Source of the DNA: Nilaparvata lugens
Taxonomy: Eukaryota; Arthropoda; Insecta; Hemiptera; Delphacidae
NCBI RefSeq assembly: GCF_014356525.2
Contig: NC_052505.1
Coordinates: 18,156,938 to 18,220,937, forward strand
DNA length: 64,000 nucleotides
Reading direction: 5' to 3'
How positions within the stretch are numbered: position 1 is the first letter of the stretch; each line of letters starts with the position of its first letter. Below, piece after piece: positions 33,450 through 44,411 of the stretch. The notes below the pieces were generated by a model. It was not told the DNA's origin. It ran no database searches and saw only the letters and a list, made by a program, of their open reading frames with translations. The position numbers and the translations under genes are program-made.

Positions 33450-34189
33450 AATCGTCTTTATTTGAGGTTGAGCCATCTGTCTTTGGATATATAACAATTT
33501 CACAGCATAGATATAGTACAAATAACAAACATACAATAAATATAACACTTTGTTATTTTACAGAAATAAAAGTCGTATCTTCCCACAATATAGAGCTATA
33601 GCAGGCCTCAACCAACCTGTCTACATTCCCTATCAATAACATCAATTCTCTCCATTTATCCAATGCTGACCGTTTGAAGAGAATCACACTCAAGTTAGGC
33701 TCAAGCCGATGATAGTCGTAAATCAAGGGGCTTTCAATCAAGTCCCTGTCGTAAACTGGAAGTGTGTCTCAATACAGATAGATAGGTGCTATAAAGATTC
33801 AAGTATCGTTATATCCAGCTATGGATCTCATGTTTTCGTATAATATGAGATGTGATAAAAGTTGGTCCATTTTCTTGTTTGAAGATTATGTTTGATGTTC
33901 TGATTTAACGTTTGTGTTGTTTACCTGGTCAATGTACTTCAATCTTATGTAAATTTTGTTGTGTTTATGTTCTGAGCTGAGTGATATCTGGAGCTTATTC
34001 CGTGTATGTTGCTAGGAGGTATTTATTTTGTCCATGTATCTAATATTAAACCTGAAATTGGAAGTACTTTCCAAAATACAGAGTGTTTAATGTCTCAGTT
34101 TGTGTTTTAAATGCTATTTTTGGAGTAAATCTTGTGATTCAAATTACTTGTTAGTTGAAATTGCTTCTTCACAGGAAGAGACTGACTTG
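33450..34189. other. No recognisable feature
   Basis: AT-rich; the 62-codon minus frame at 33553-33741 is unrecognised. Confidence 0.5.
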
Positions 34190-34343
34190 AGGTGCGTACA
34201 GATTTACGCGCCGCGAACATGAGCAATTCACTTTTAATCAGCTTTTCATATCTGTATCTTACCGTTTCTGTAAAAATACAGATATAGTCAGCTGATTAAA
34301 AGTGAATTGCTCATGTTCGCGGCGCGTATATCTGTATGCACCT
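34190..34343. mobile_element. PIF/Harbinger-like hairpin MITE, 154 bp
   Basis: AGGTGCGTACAGATTTACGC and its complement enclose near-perfect arms (CGCGAACATGAGCAATTCAC, TTTTAATCAGC). The flanks are TTG and TAA. The same family at 54742-55012 has a TAA duplication. Confidence 0.88.
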
Positions 34344-34349
34344 TAAAAC

Positions 34350-35615
34350 TCTAAAATCTTGAGAAAAGTTGATGATAATATTGTAAGTGTAAATAGATAG
34401 AACGACTTCCACTTGAATTATCAACACAATTATTAACTTAAGCTGATTTCACTTTTTTCTCGAATAGTTACAAATTTCAATAACCAGTTTCTGTTCTCAC
34501 ACCTTTAACAATCAATCAATATCCAGTAAACTAAAAGAACTTATTTCAAGTTCTTAAATTTGTTTAGACTAACTGCTCCTTAAACTGAGTTCCTAAACTG
34601 CTGAACATCAAGCAGGAAAGTTTCGTAGTGTAGCCTCTAAATGGAGCAATATGATTGGTAGTTTTGTGATCTACCATGGTTACATGGTCGAGACAAGACA
34701 CGCCCACAATGAGCGGAGCATGAACTCTGAAAAAAATCTTCATTTCGTGGAGTTGGGACTTCTCTACCACTCAATCTCAAAATAACATAATTGGACTTAT
34801 TATTCGAACACAACACACTTGATCTTGTAAGAAGTCTATGAGAATCAACTCAATGAAAAATTCAACAACCACAACTCAATTCCAAAAGTAACTATTAAAA
34901 CTCAGGTAAAAAATGTGCTTGAACGTCAATTCTGATTCGGAAACACCATATATGAAGATATTGAAAGATATAGAAATACATGTAAGATCTATACAGATGA
35001 GGTAAGGGATATAGATGAAGTAAGATGATGTAAGGAAAACTACAAGATGTACTCTGCATTCTAGTTAGCTTCAAAAGAGTGACATAGTCACTGAAAAAGT
35101 TTTAATAATGTAAAAATGCATGTGAAGTTTTCTTCATCTGTACAGTCATCTGAACATCTTGAAGCAGATTTGAGCAATTTTAATACATTAAGATATATCA
35201 AGCACCCTTCTATTTAATAACACAACGGTTAGATTTGGCACATACGACTTAATCATGATTTAAACTCATAATGAATCTAGCAGCTCAAAATAATAATGAG
35301 TACTTTTCTTTTTTCCATGACACGAGTCATCACCAAGTCACTGCTTGAAATCATAAAATACTAGAACGCTCGAATCGAGTTCATTGATCCGTAGACCATT
35401 TTTCATTGGCCACACCAAAATTTATATTTGAGTGTGGGCGGCGACATTATAGCCAACATCTGTATCAGAAATTTATCGTGGTCTATCGTGTATTTGAGAT
35501 ATTTATGCGTGAGACGACAAACCACTGACAGATCGATAAATTAACCAAATAGCAAAATACGAGTCGAACACCTGCTGAGTCGGAAAATGGGGATCTTGAT
35601 TATGACGATGATCTA
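34350..35615. other. No gene; two CACGCCC/CCAAT-type modules
   Basis: GACACGCCCA at 34697 with CCAATC (complement) nearby, and CATTGGCC plus GTGTGGGCGG at 35404-35441. The 68-codon minus frame at 34564-34770 overlaps the first module and is unrecognised. Confidence 0.5.
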
Positions 35616-35621
35616 CTAAAT

Positions 35622-35622
35622 T

Positions 35623-35678
<56 letters not shown>

Positions 35679-35690
35679 ATGATGATGGTG
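35622..35690. repeat. (GAT)n microsatellite
   Basis: About 19 uninterrupted GAT units followed by a degenerate tail. Confidence 0.95.
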
Positions 35691-35699
35691 GTGATAAGT

Positions 35700-36277
35700 G
35701 ACAGAGAGCAACTATGTAGTAGTGTTACTATATGTCCATTTCAAAAGTGGGATGTTGAAAAACTTGGCACGAAAATGTAAAAAATGAAAAAGTGATGTTA
35801 CATATTTCTAAGTTTTTACTTGTTTTTTTTTAACTCTGGTGGATGTCGTATTTCAGATTGACTTATATTGTGGGCGAACTGTCTACAATGAAACATTGTT
35901 GATTGTCGGTACTTGCTTTTGTACTCAGGTATATCCTTCTTCTTCTTCTTCTTTTTCTTCTACTTCCCCCTCTTCATCTATTCGTTTCATCGTTCTTTCG
36001 TAGTAGAGACAGTTTGTGGATTATTATGTGTCTATTGTATAGTACATACGCACATAAATCGCACATCTTATTTGTTGAAAAACAAGCATTCAACCTACTT
36101 CAACAGGATTATTATCATATTGAACAAGAATTATTCGAATCATAACTAAATTTTCAAGCCTTCTTAATCATTTCATGTACAGTGAAGTTCAAAACACTAT
36201 CTTATTCTCAACTAGAAATACGTTAAATGCAAGCATTCCACTCGGGAAGATTTGAGCTTTTTTATTAAAAATTCATT
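35700..36277. other. No gene; short (TTC)n at 35937-35960
   Basis: Two overlapping frames of about 80 codons start in the TTC run and show no recognisable features. Confidence 0.5.
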
Positions 36278-36395
36278 CATAACTATTAATTTCTAGGATT
36301 CCTTCCCCAACCTCTATTGGGGTGTATTAATATACTATTAATTACTATTAATTACTAGGATTCCTTCCCCAACCTCCATTGGGGTGTATTAATTT
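36278..36395. repeat. Tandem duplication, about 62 bp
   Basis: CTAGGATTCCTTCCCCAACC followed by ATTGGGGTGTATTAAT occurs twice. CCCCAAcctCATTGGGG forms a small dyad in each. Confidence 0.9.
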
Positions 36396-36723
36396 CACCC
36401 ATATTTTTCTTATCTTTTTATTTCACTTTTTGGAAGATATATATTCCTATTTGTGAATAATGAATCTCATGATCTTTTATTTGAAGAATATTCAATTTTT
36501 TGACAATGATTTCATATATTTTTTCATAATTGAAAATATGTCTTTTTTCTGAAAAATTTCTGGTAGAACAACAAAAAATAATAATTGCACAATCATTTCC
36601 TACAAATTATAACATTATTATTAATATATTTCTTAACAAATTAATGATTTATATGATTGTATAATAGTCAATTGTCTTAAAAACAAAATTCATGACAAGT
36701 TCATTCAATATTTTAAAAACTCA

Positions 36724-36945
36724 CACTAGGCTGGGTGAAAAAATCACCCAGGGAGTCACAATACAGTAGAACCAATACCTACTATTAAGTAATAGTAGGT
36801 ATTGGTAGAACTAGCACAGGAACACAAACACTTGTCACGCTGTCTTGAAATACACTATTAGTTAGGAGATTACAAAGAAGGCATCGTTACCAACCTAAGG
36901 CATCGAAATTTCTCAAGCCCTGGGTGATTTTTCACCCATCCTAGT
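36724..36945. mobile_element. Inverted-repeat element whose termini are themselves palindromic
   Basis: ACTAGGCTGGGTG..CACCCAGGG at the left and its complement at the right pair over about 28 bases. Each end alone also folds (GGGTGA...TCACCC). A second dyad CCAATACCTACTATT/AATAGTAGGTATTGG lies at 36772-36808. I found no target duplication. Confidence 0.8.
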
Positions 36946-36949
36946 AATT

Positions 36950-37190
36950 AAGGGTTAATCACCAGCTCTTGAACTCTTTGTAACCAAAAAAACTAAAAAG
37001 TGCCAAGAGCCAAAAATTGTAGAAATTCATTATTTCTATGAAAATATATTCATTATTCATCACCAAATATTGAATATGCCCGAATATATTGAGATTCAAT
37101 ACAGACTCGACCTAGAAAATGAACGTTCAAGTTGTTTTTATCATTATGATACTTGAATCATCCGTTTCTCTTATCTCATATCTGCGGTCT
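36950..37190. other. No recognisable feature
   Basis: AT-rich. Confidence 0.5.
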
Positions 37191-37202
37191 GATTAATAAA
37201 AC

Positions 37203-37390
37203 AATATTGAAACTTGAAGTACTCTTTATTATTTAAAATATTACAACCACTAGTTTCGACCATGGGTCATTTTCAAGTTGAACATTGACAACAAGTTGTC
37301 AACTCGACATTTCAACTTGAAAATGACCCATGGTCGAAACTAGTGGTTGTAATATTTTAAATTATAAAGGGTACTTCAAGTTTCAATACT
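37203..37390. repeat. Inverted dimer, ~80-bp arms, GTTTCGACC core
   Basis: Left arm ATTGAAACTTGAAGTAC...AACCACTAGTTTCGACCATG and right arm are reverse complements around a centre near 37296. The flank-to-core layout resembles the dimers at 41138 and 56084, although the sequence differs. Confidence 0.85.
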
Positions 37391-37483
37391 GCGGTCTCAT
37401 ATATTCGCACGCTTCTATTCCATTTTTTGGATACTCTATCACACAATAATTCTGATAGATACCCAAACCTACAGCTGACTCCA

Positions 37484-37690
37484 TACATTATTTTATTTAT
37501 TTATTTATTTCAATAACAATTAAAAATCATAATTATAATAAAAATAATATGATTGGGAGAAGACAACAGGCATAGCCCAAAACTGTCTTCTCCCAAATTT
37601 TTACAAATAGAAGTTTCAAAAAAGAATAAGGTTAAGATTTCACTTTCACTTCAAAAAGTCCAATTTCCACTTCAAAACTAATGACTAAAC
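37484..37690 (-). mobile_element. Hairpin-tailed retroposon, copy 1
   Basis: A (TTTA)n tail precedes GGGAGAAGACAACAGGC, then GCCCAAAACTGTCTTCTCCC, a 17-base-arm hairpin. The rest matches 39365-39555 in inverse orientation. No coding sequence is recognisable. Confidence 0.8.
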
Positions 37691-37699
37691 TGAAAATTT

Positions 37700-38750
37700 T
37701 GAATTTTGATATTTAAAAACTGATTAAAAACAAAAATATTTCACTCAAATCTCTACAAATTGAAAATTTTTGACTAATTTTGCAAAATTTTGAGCCAGAA
37801 AAAAACACAACTTCACTATTAGCACAGCTGATAGGGTTATGATAATTATTAATCAAATGGATCGAAGCTCTCACCATTGCGTAACAAACATAGCTGAAAT
37901 CCTACTCAAAAAGTACAGAATAATTGTACATAATAATAACTAATTAACAGTACATAATAATCACAGAATAATTTCAACAAACAAATGAGGTCCCCAACAA
38001 CAATAACTCCACACATTGATACTATCCATTAATCAATTGAATTCAAGCTCAACCTACTTTTACCAATCATAAAGGATTACCGTTCGCGTTCGACCTTGGG
38101 GCAGTTGGATCATCGCTCAGAGAAAGCGCGGCACTTTCAAAAAATTCAAAACGAACTGAAAACGATTAATATCAGAGGTGGCGTAATTGAGTTGGGTGTC
38201 AATGATGGACGGGAGGAGGTAGGAGACAATAGGACAATATGTGAGAGAGAGTAAGAGGAGTGGGAGAGTAGAGTCACTTATTGTCAGTGACAACTCAATC
38301 AGGCTCTCAGCGGGGTGCCCTCTCTGCTGCATTTATATGCAAGCAACAATATATCGGTATACAATTGTATAATTTTGTAATTGTGATAGTGTGTGGTTGA
38401 AGCCGTCATTCAAAACCGAATTACATTCTATAAATGAGTAGTTGGTGTAATTGTAACCAAGCACCCCATATTATATAATCGCTGCTGAACATTTGAGCTT
38501 CCAGTTTACTGGAGATTGATAAAGCCGTATCTCTTTCCTCCATAAAGCCGTATTCATTTGTCGAACATTTGTCGAACAAATGTTCGACATACATGTTCCA
38601 CAAACATGTTTGTTGAGGAGCTCAGAGACAAACATTTAAGAAAGTTTGGACAATCAGATTGTTTATCAAACCAAAATTACAGTTTTTTCAAACATTTTTA
38701 GAGTTTGCTGTGAAACATCAGCTGTTCTCCCCACTCACAAATATTTTGTT
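37700..38750. other. No gene recognised
   Basis: AT-rich. GTCGAACAAATGTTCGAC near 38570 is a local palindrome. The minus frame at 38117-38332 is unrecognised. Confidence 0.5.
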
Positions 38751-38862
38751 TGGTGATGCGTCCACACTGGCCAGGGGCAAACATTGTTTGTCAAACAATA
38801 AAATTTGCCCAAACTGTTTCAACAAACATGTTTGTGAATATTTGCTTGTGGTGGACGCGGCT
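38751..38862. mobile_element. Small MITE-like inverted repeat
   Basis: GATGCGTCCAC and GTGGACGCGGC are the ends. CAAACATTGTTTG and CAAACATGTTTG dyads lie inside. Confidence 0.55.
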
Positions 38863-38869
38863 TAAGACA

Positions 38870-39360
38870 ACCAAAACTAGTATCTAAAATTGTTATAAAC
38901 CAATCCAAAATTATTTGAATAAATCATTGGTTTTGACAATATCAAGTCGGTTTGGTGTGTTATTTTTCCGTTATTTTGTGAAATTAATTGTTTTAAATGA
39001 TACTGCAAATGTTGTAGATATCCATATTTTATGGAAACGATATTGTCAAAATCACTGTTCTATTAGAAAACAATTTGAGATACTAATATCGGTTGAATAA
39101 TTATGAATTTCTAGAAAAATTTGAAGCCTAAACATTCATGAGCAGAATATATCATGGGTGAAGCCCTACGATTGGCTATTAGCGATTGACCAATGAAGAT
39201 TGAGCTGTACTGTCATTGGCCAGGACTAGACACGCCCGCCCGAGTATTCCAAATATGGTAACGAGAGCCGGTAAACAACAACAAATAAAAATATACCTAG
39301 TAACTAACAAAATCAAATGGATAATATGAAGAAGAATGGAATAATTAGTTTTGCAATAAG
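38870..39360. other. No gene; one GACACGCCC/CCAAT module
   Basis: 39190-39237 holds CCAATG, CATTGGCC and GACACGCCC. It is otherwise AT-rich. Confidence 0.5.
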
Positions 39361-39364
39361 TAAC

Positions 39365-39555
39365 AATCATTAGTTTTGAAGTGGAAATTGGACTTTTTGA
39401 AGTTAAAGTGAAATCTTAACCTTATTCTTTTTTGAAACTTTTATTTGTAAAAATTTGGGAGAAGACAGTTTTGGGCTTTGCCTGTTGTCTTCTCCCAATA
39501 ATATTATATTTATTACAATTATGATCTGTAATGCCAATTGGATAAATAAATAAAT
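39365..39555 (+). mobile_element. Hairpin-tailed retroposon, copy 2
   Basis: Plus-strand counterpart of 37484-37690. It contains GGGAGAAGACAGTTTTGGGC, then GCCTGTTGTCTTCTCCC, then a (TAAA)n tail at 39541-39556. Confidence 0.82.
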
Positions 39556-39756
39556 AATATACACATAAGAAAATCAGTCAACAGAAAAATACAAAAATTA
39601 AACAAAAAAAAGGTAGAGAATTGATATGAATGGAGAAGTCAAGGTCAATGGAGAGTGTGATAACAAGAAGATAGAAACTGAACTGTTACTCTAAGATAAA
39701 GCTAAATGATTAGTGATGTACTGGATAAACAGAACTATACCTGGGTTCGTTTCTCA

Positions 39757-40004
39757 AGCTGCGTACACATATTCGCGCTTCCAACCCGCCCCGAGCACGC
39801 TCCTCCCTCGTACCGCCCTCGTACCGCCCTCGTACCACCATCGAACCACAGTCGCACCGCCCACGCACCCATCATGAACGTTACGGAAGATGTTAGATGT
39901 TCTCGCGTTCCCCGGTCGAACCACTCTTGCTCGCCGGTCGATCATCAATCGCTCTGCTGGAGTGACGTTCGGTTGCGGAGCAGAGAGAAAGTCTGTACGC
40001 ACCT
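39757..40004. mobile_element. PIF/Harbinger-like MITE, 248 bp, copy 2
   Basis: Same length and termini as 13533-13780. TCA precedes it and TTA follows. The antisense pair of frames across it (100 and 82 codons) arises from its GC-rich inverted structure and is not a gene. Confidence 0.88.
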
Positions 40005-40006
40005 TT

Positions 40007-40848
40007 AGGGTAACCGACCACTGGAACCGAATTCAACCGATCCGTTCGGCCGTTGGATTCGTCGAATATGGTCGTCCGTTGGAACCGTTTACGTCAGTCT
40101 AGTGGCCAATTATTGAACTAACTACTATCATAGCCACCAAAATTTTTCATGAACAATGATTATATATTGAGATTTTGAAAATTGAATAAACAAATATCCA
40201 CTAAATTAGTTATTCATAAACAATGATTATATTGAGATTTTGAAAATTGAATAAACAAATATCCACTAAATTAGTTATTCATAAACAATGATTATATTGA
40301 GATTTTGAAAATTGAATAAACAAATATCCACTAAATTAGTTATTCATAAACAATGATTATATTGAGATTTTGAAAATTGAATAAACAAATATCCACTAAA
40401 TTGGTTATTCAATCTTCAACAAATATCCACGAAATTAGATATTCATTATCAAGCAATCTTTGTGCACAGATTCCTTTGAACATCACGATGATGATGATAT
40501 CGATGATATCTTTTGTCTCGCATATCCCACTATCCCACAATGGAACATGCTCTTGAACCAAACTTATCAACTTTTCATTGTCCATAGTTACAACTTTATA
40601 AAACAGAACAACTTCAAAAAACAAAAACAAACAAGACTGTGAAAGAATTTTAGGTTAGGAACACTTTGTTGTCTCAGCTCGACTAGTTAGTTCGGCCGGA
40701 TAAAGCCGGAAAATCCCATTCAATTCGGATCGAAAAATTGATCGGCCGGAGACGGCCGTGCACGGCCATCTGATTCTTTGTTGGAGGATCGTTCGGTTGC
40801 GTTCGGAAGACGCTAGTTCGGACGAAAACGGTTCTAGTGGACCTTATT
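40007..40848. mobile_element. Putative DNA element containing a 65-bp array
   Basis: The left end AGGGTAACCGACCACTGGAA and the complement of the right end (TTCTAGTGGACC at 40837-40848) form imperfect inverted termini. Both sub-terminal regions are rich in CGGCC and GTTCGG motifs. The middle is the 65-bp array and AT-rich DNA. Confidence 0.5.
40148..40440. repeat. 65-bp tandem array, 4 units
   Basis: CAATGATTAT recurs at 40154, 40221, 40286 and 40351. Units share TTTTGAAAATTGAATAAACA and ATCCACTAAATTAGTTATTC. The two central periods are exactly 65. Confidence 0.92.
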
Positions 40849-40849
40849 A

Positions 40850-41137
40850 TCCTAGGCTATTCCTTTCCATTTCTTCAATTGTTCATCTTTGCCATTGACA
40901 TGCAGAAATTCAACATTTCCTTCACCCTTGAACTTATGGTCATATTATTATTCGCTATCGAATACTCTGTATATCAGCAAATGTAGGTTAGACTGGGAGA
41001 AATTCCAGAATGAGAGAAACAAACAAATAAAAACGGAGACTTCTTAAAACTTGATTAATATCCTACTTTGAAACTTCCAGAGATTATTATTAATAACTTA
41101 CTCTCCCACACTGTCTACATAAACACTTTAATCACTT
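40850..41137. other. No recognisable feature
   Basis: AT-rich interval. Confidence 0.5.
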
Positions 41138-41400
41138 TGAATGAAAAAGACTAAGAAATTGTCAAAAACCACTGATTTATTGATAATTAGAAAGACCGGT
41201 TTCGGCTATTACACCATTGTCAATCTCTGAGATTCTCTCTTGAGAGAAAGAGATTCTCTCTTGAGATTGACAATGGTGTAATAACCGAAACCGCTCTTCC
41301 TAATTATCAATAAATCAGTGGTTTTTGACAATTTCTTAGTCTTTTTCATTCAATATGAATAATTACCACAATATCAACTTCTCAACTACACAAAAAGTGA
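41138..41400. repeat. Inverted dimer of the ~95-bp repeat, copy 1
   Basis: Left half GAATGAAAAAGACTAAGAAA...TTACACCATTGTCAATCTC, right half its reverse complement, ending near 41352. GATTCTCTCTTGAGA repeats fill the centre. The right flank ATGAATAATTACCACAATAT is shared with the 56-kb copy. Confidence 0.88.
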
Positions 41401-41404
41401 AACC

Positions 41405-41890
41405 TTAATCATGTCTACAAAAACAGATAAAACTTTATTTTATCTTTTATCGTACTGTATTCAATATTTGACTTTGCCTATTGTTCTAAGAATTTAACGG
41501 CAATAGAATCATATTTATTTATTTACACAAGGCCATCAATCCTTTCTCTTTCCCACTCTGTCTTTCACCTTAATCTCCATCTCTCTTATTCACTTTGTGA
41601 AATTCAGGTAGCAGAGTGATCAGTGATGGATGAATATACTGCTTGTTAGCAAGGTGAGAAATTTACGGCAAATTACAAGTATAGGGTGGAAGCCCCAACT
41701 CTATTAACAAGCCTAGGGTGTCTTGTATTGTATGAGCTACACACGTGGGGTGAAAGAGAGAGTGAGAGAGAGTAAGTGAAGTGAGCCCTAACTTCGCCTA
41801 CAGACACATCTCTCATGTCGGATGAGTGATGGACACAAATGTAGAACATGATACCGTGAGGGGAGTGTAGTTGTTGTGGAGTTGTGTTCT
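41405..41890. other. No recognisable gene
   Basis: The minus frame at 41673-41933 (86 codons) includes a Ser-Leu run from a GAGAGTGA repeat and is unlikely to be coding. Confidence 0.5.
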
Positions 41891-41904
41891 TGGGGACCAC
41901 CAGC

Positions 41905-42690
41905 GTTGACGTTTCAACGTCATAATACGTCAACTACTTGTGTGAAATGTAGTCGAAAAGTCAACTTGTTCACCTAGGAAAACACTTGAATAACTGAAAC
42001 CCGTAAACCTGTTAGTTCAACTAGTTGGTTACAACGTTAACACCAGAATGCATCAACTACTTATGAATAATTCAGTCAAGAAGTCAACTAGTTCATCTAG
42101 GAAAGTTCTTCAATAACTGAAACCTGTCAACCCTTTAGTTCAGCCAGGTGGTTACAACGTTAACACCAGAACGCATCAACTACTTGTATTTAATTCAGTA
42201 AAGTGCTCAACTGGTTCACCTGAAAAGAACTTGAATAACTGAAACCCGTCTACCCTTTAGTCCAACCAGTGGGTTACAACGTTAACATCAGAATGCATTA
42301 ACTACTTATGAATAATTCAGTCAAGAAGTCAACTAGTTCATCTAGGAAAACACTTGATAACTGAAACCTGTCAATCCGTTAATTCAGCCAAGGTGGTTAC
42401 AACGTTAACACCAGAATGCATAAACTACTTGTGTATATCTTAGTCAACTGTTCAACTGGTTCACCTAGGAAAATGCTTGATAACTGAAACCTGTCAACAA
42501 ATTAGTTCAACCAGTTGGTTATAATGTTAACACCAGAACTCATCAACGACTTGTGTGAGATGTAGCCGAGAAGTCAACTGGTTCACTCAAGATTATAATC
42601 AAAACTTGTTGATTTAAGTAATTGGTTGAATCAACGCAAACCTACCCATCAACTACACCTACTTGACTAACAATGCACCCTTTCGATAAC
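41905..42690. repeat. ~122-bp satellite with an AACGTT dyad, about 6 units
   Basis: GGTTACAACGTTAAC recurs at 42027, 42150, 42272, 42395 and (variant) 42517, about 122-123 bases apart. Each unit also has a CATCAACTACTTGTG block and GAAACCTGTCAA. Confidence 0.92.
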
Positions 42691-42746
42691 AAGAGTTGAG
42701 GAAGATTAACCAAAACCCGTTAATTCAACTTATTGGTTGAATTATT

Positions 42747-42873
42747 ATTTAACGAAAATCCTAAATAAATGCTGCAAATCACCCCGAAGACTTCTGCTAC
42801 TGCAGACATTGACAACAGTTTGACAGAAGTCTTCGGGGTGATTTGCCGCATTTATTTAGGATTTTCGTTAAAT
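42747..42873. mobile_element. Hairpin MITE (AACGAAAATCC family), copy in first 856-bp unit
   Basis: ATTTAACGAAAATCC...ATCACCCCGAAGACTTCTG and its complement form ~55-base arms around CTACTGCAGACATTG. Same family as 30164-30713. Confidence 0.9.
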
Positions 42874-43602
42874 TATAATTATATATTAATTAGCATTTGA
42901 ATAAATGCATTCTCTATTTTATCTGTTATTGGTTGAATCAACGCAAGCCTAGATTATTCTCTTCTTATTGGGAAATACAGTTGTTGACGTTACAACGTTA
43001 GAGCTAGAATGAATCAATTAATCAACTACTTGTGTGAAGATGTTGTCAGGTGAGATGTTGTCAACTAATTCACCCAAGAAAAGCTTTGAATCTTAACAAC
43101 CGAACCCCGTTATTTCAACTAATTCATTGAATCAGCACAAGCATCGATTGTTCTCTTCTTATTGGGAACCACATTCGTTGACGTTACAACGTTAACGCTA
43201 GAATGAATCAACTACTTGTGTGAAATTTAGTTAAGGAGTCAACTGGTTTACTCAAGAAACCCTTTGAACCGTTAACAACCGAGCCCCGTTAATACAACTA
43301 ATTCATTGAATCAGCACAAGCATCGATTGTTCTCTTCTTATTGGGAACCACATTCGTTGACGTTACAACGTTAACGCTAGAATGAATCAACCACTTGGGT
43401 GAAATGTTGTCAGGAGACAACTATTCTACCCAAGAAAACCTTTGAATCGTTAATAACCGAAACCTGTTAATTAAACTGGTTGAATCAACGCAAGGGTAAC
43501 CATTAACCACATAACCAATTGACTAACAATGCACCCTCTCAATAACACGAGTTGAGCAAGATTAACCAAAACCCGTTAATTCAACTTATTGGTTGAATTA
43601 TT

Positions 43603-43729
43603 ATTTAACGAAAATCCTAAATAAATGCTGCAAATCACCCCGAAGACTTCTGCTACTGCAGACATTGACAACAGTTTGACAGAAGTCTTCGGGGTGATTT
43701 GCCGCATTTATTTAGGATTTTCGTTAAAT
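43603..43729. mobile_element. Hairpin MITE, copy in second 856-bp unit
   Basis: Identical to 42747-42873. It was duplicated with its host unit and was not independently inserted. Confidence 0.9.
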
Positions 43730-44411
43730 TATAATTATATATTAATTAGCATTTGAATAAATGCATTCTCTATTTTATCTGTTATTGGTTGAATCAACGC
43801 AAGCCTAGATTATTCTCTTCTTATTGGGAAATACAGTTGTTGACGTTACAACGTTAGAGCTAGAATGAATCAATTAATCAACTACTTGTGTGAAGATGTT
43901 GTCAGGTGAGATGTTGTCAACTAATTCACCCAAGAAAAGCTTTGAATCTTAACAACCGAACCCCGTTAATTCAACTAATTCATTGAATCAGCACAAGCAT
44001 CGATTGTTCTCTTCTTATTGGGAACCACATTCGTTGACGTTACAACGTTAACGCTAGAATGAATCAACTACTTGTGTGAAATTTAGTTAAGGAGTCAACT
44101 GGTTTACTCAAGAAACCCTTTGAACCGTTAACAACCGAGCCCCGTTAATACAACTAATTCATTGAATCAGCACAAGCATCGATTGTTCTCTTCTTATTGG
44201 GAACCACATTCGTTGACGTTACAACGTTAACGCTAGAATGAATCAACCACTTGGGTGAAATGTTGTCAGGAGACAACTATTCTACCCAAGAAAACCTTTG
44301 AATCGTTAATAACCGAAACCTGTTAATTAAACTGGTTGAATCAACGCAAGGGTAACCATTAACCACATAACCAATTGACTAACAATGCACCCTCTCAATA
44401 ACACGAGTTGA

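Larger units (their letters stand above)
42700..44411. repeat. 856-bp tandem duplication within the satellite
   Basis: 42700-43555 and 43556-44411 are essentially identical. For example, TATTGGTTGA lies at 42731 and 43587, and TTGTTGACGT at 42981 and 43837. One clear difference is TTATTTCAAC versus TTAATTCAAC. Each copy carries three GTTGACGTTACAACGTTA dyads and one hairpin MITE. Confidence 0.93.

Noticed and set aside
39706..40008. 100-codon frame with an antisense partner of 82 codons
   Set aside because: It coincides with the 248-bp MITE. The same peptide appears at 13.5 kb, so it is repeat-derived.
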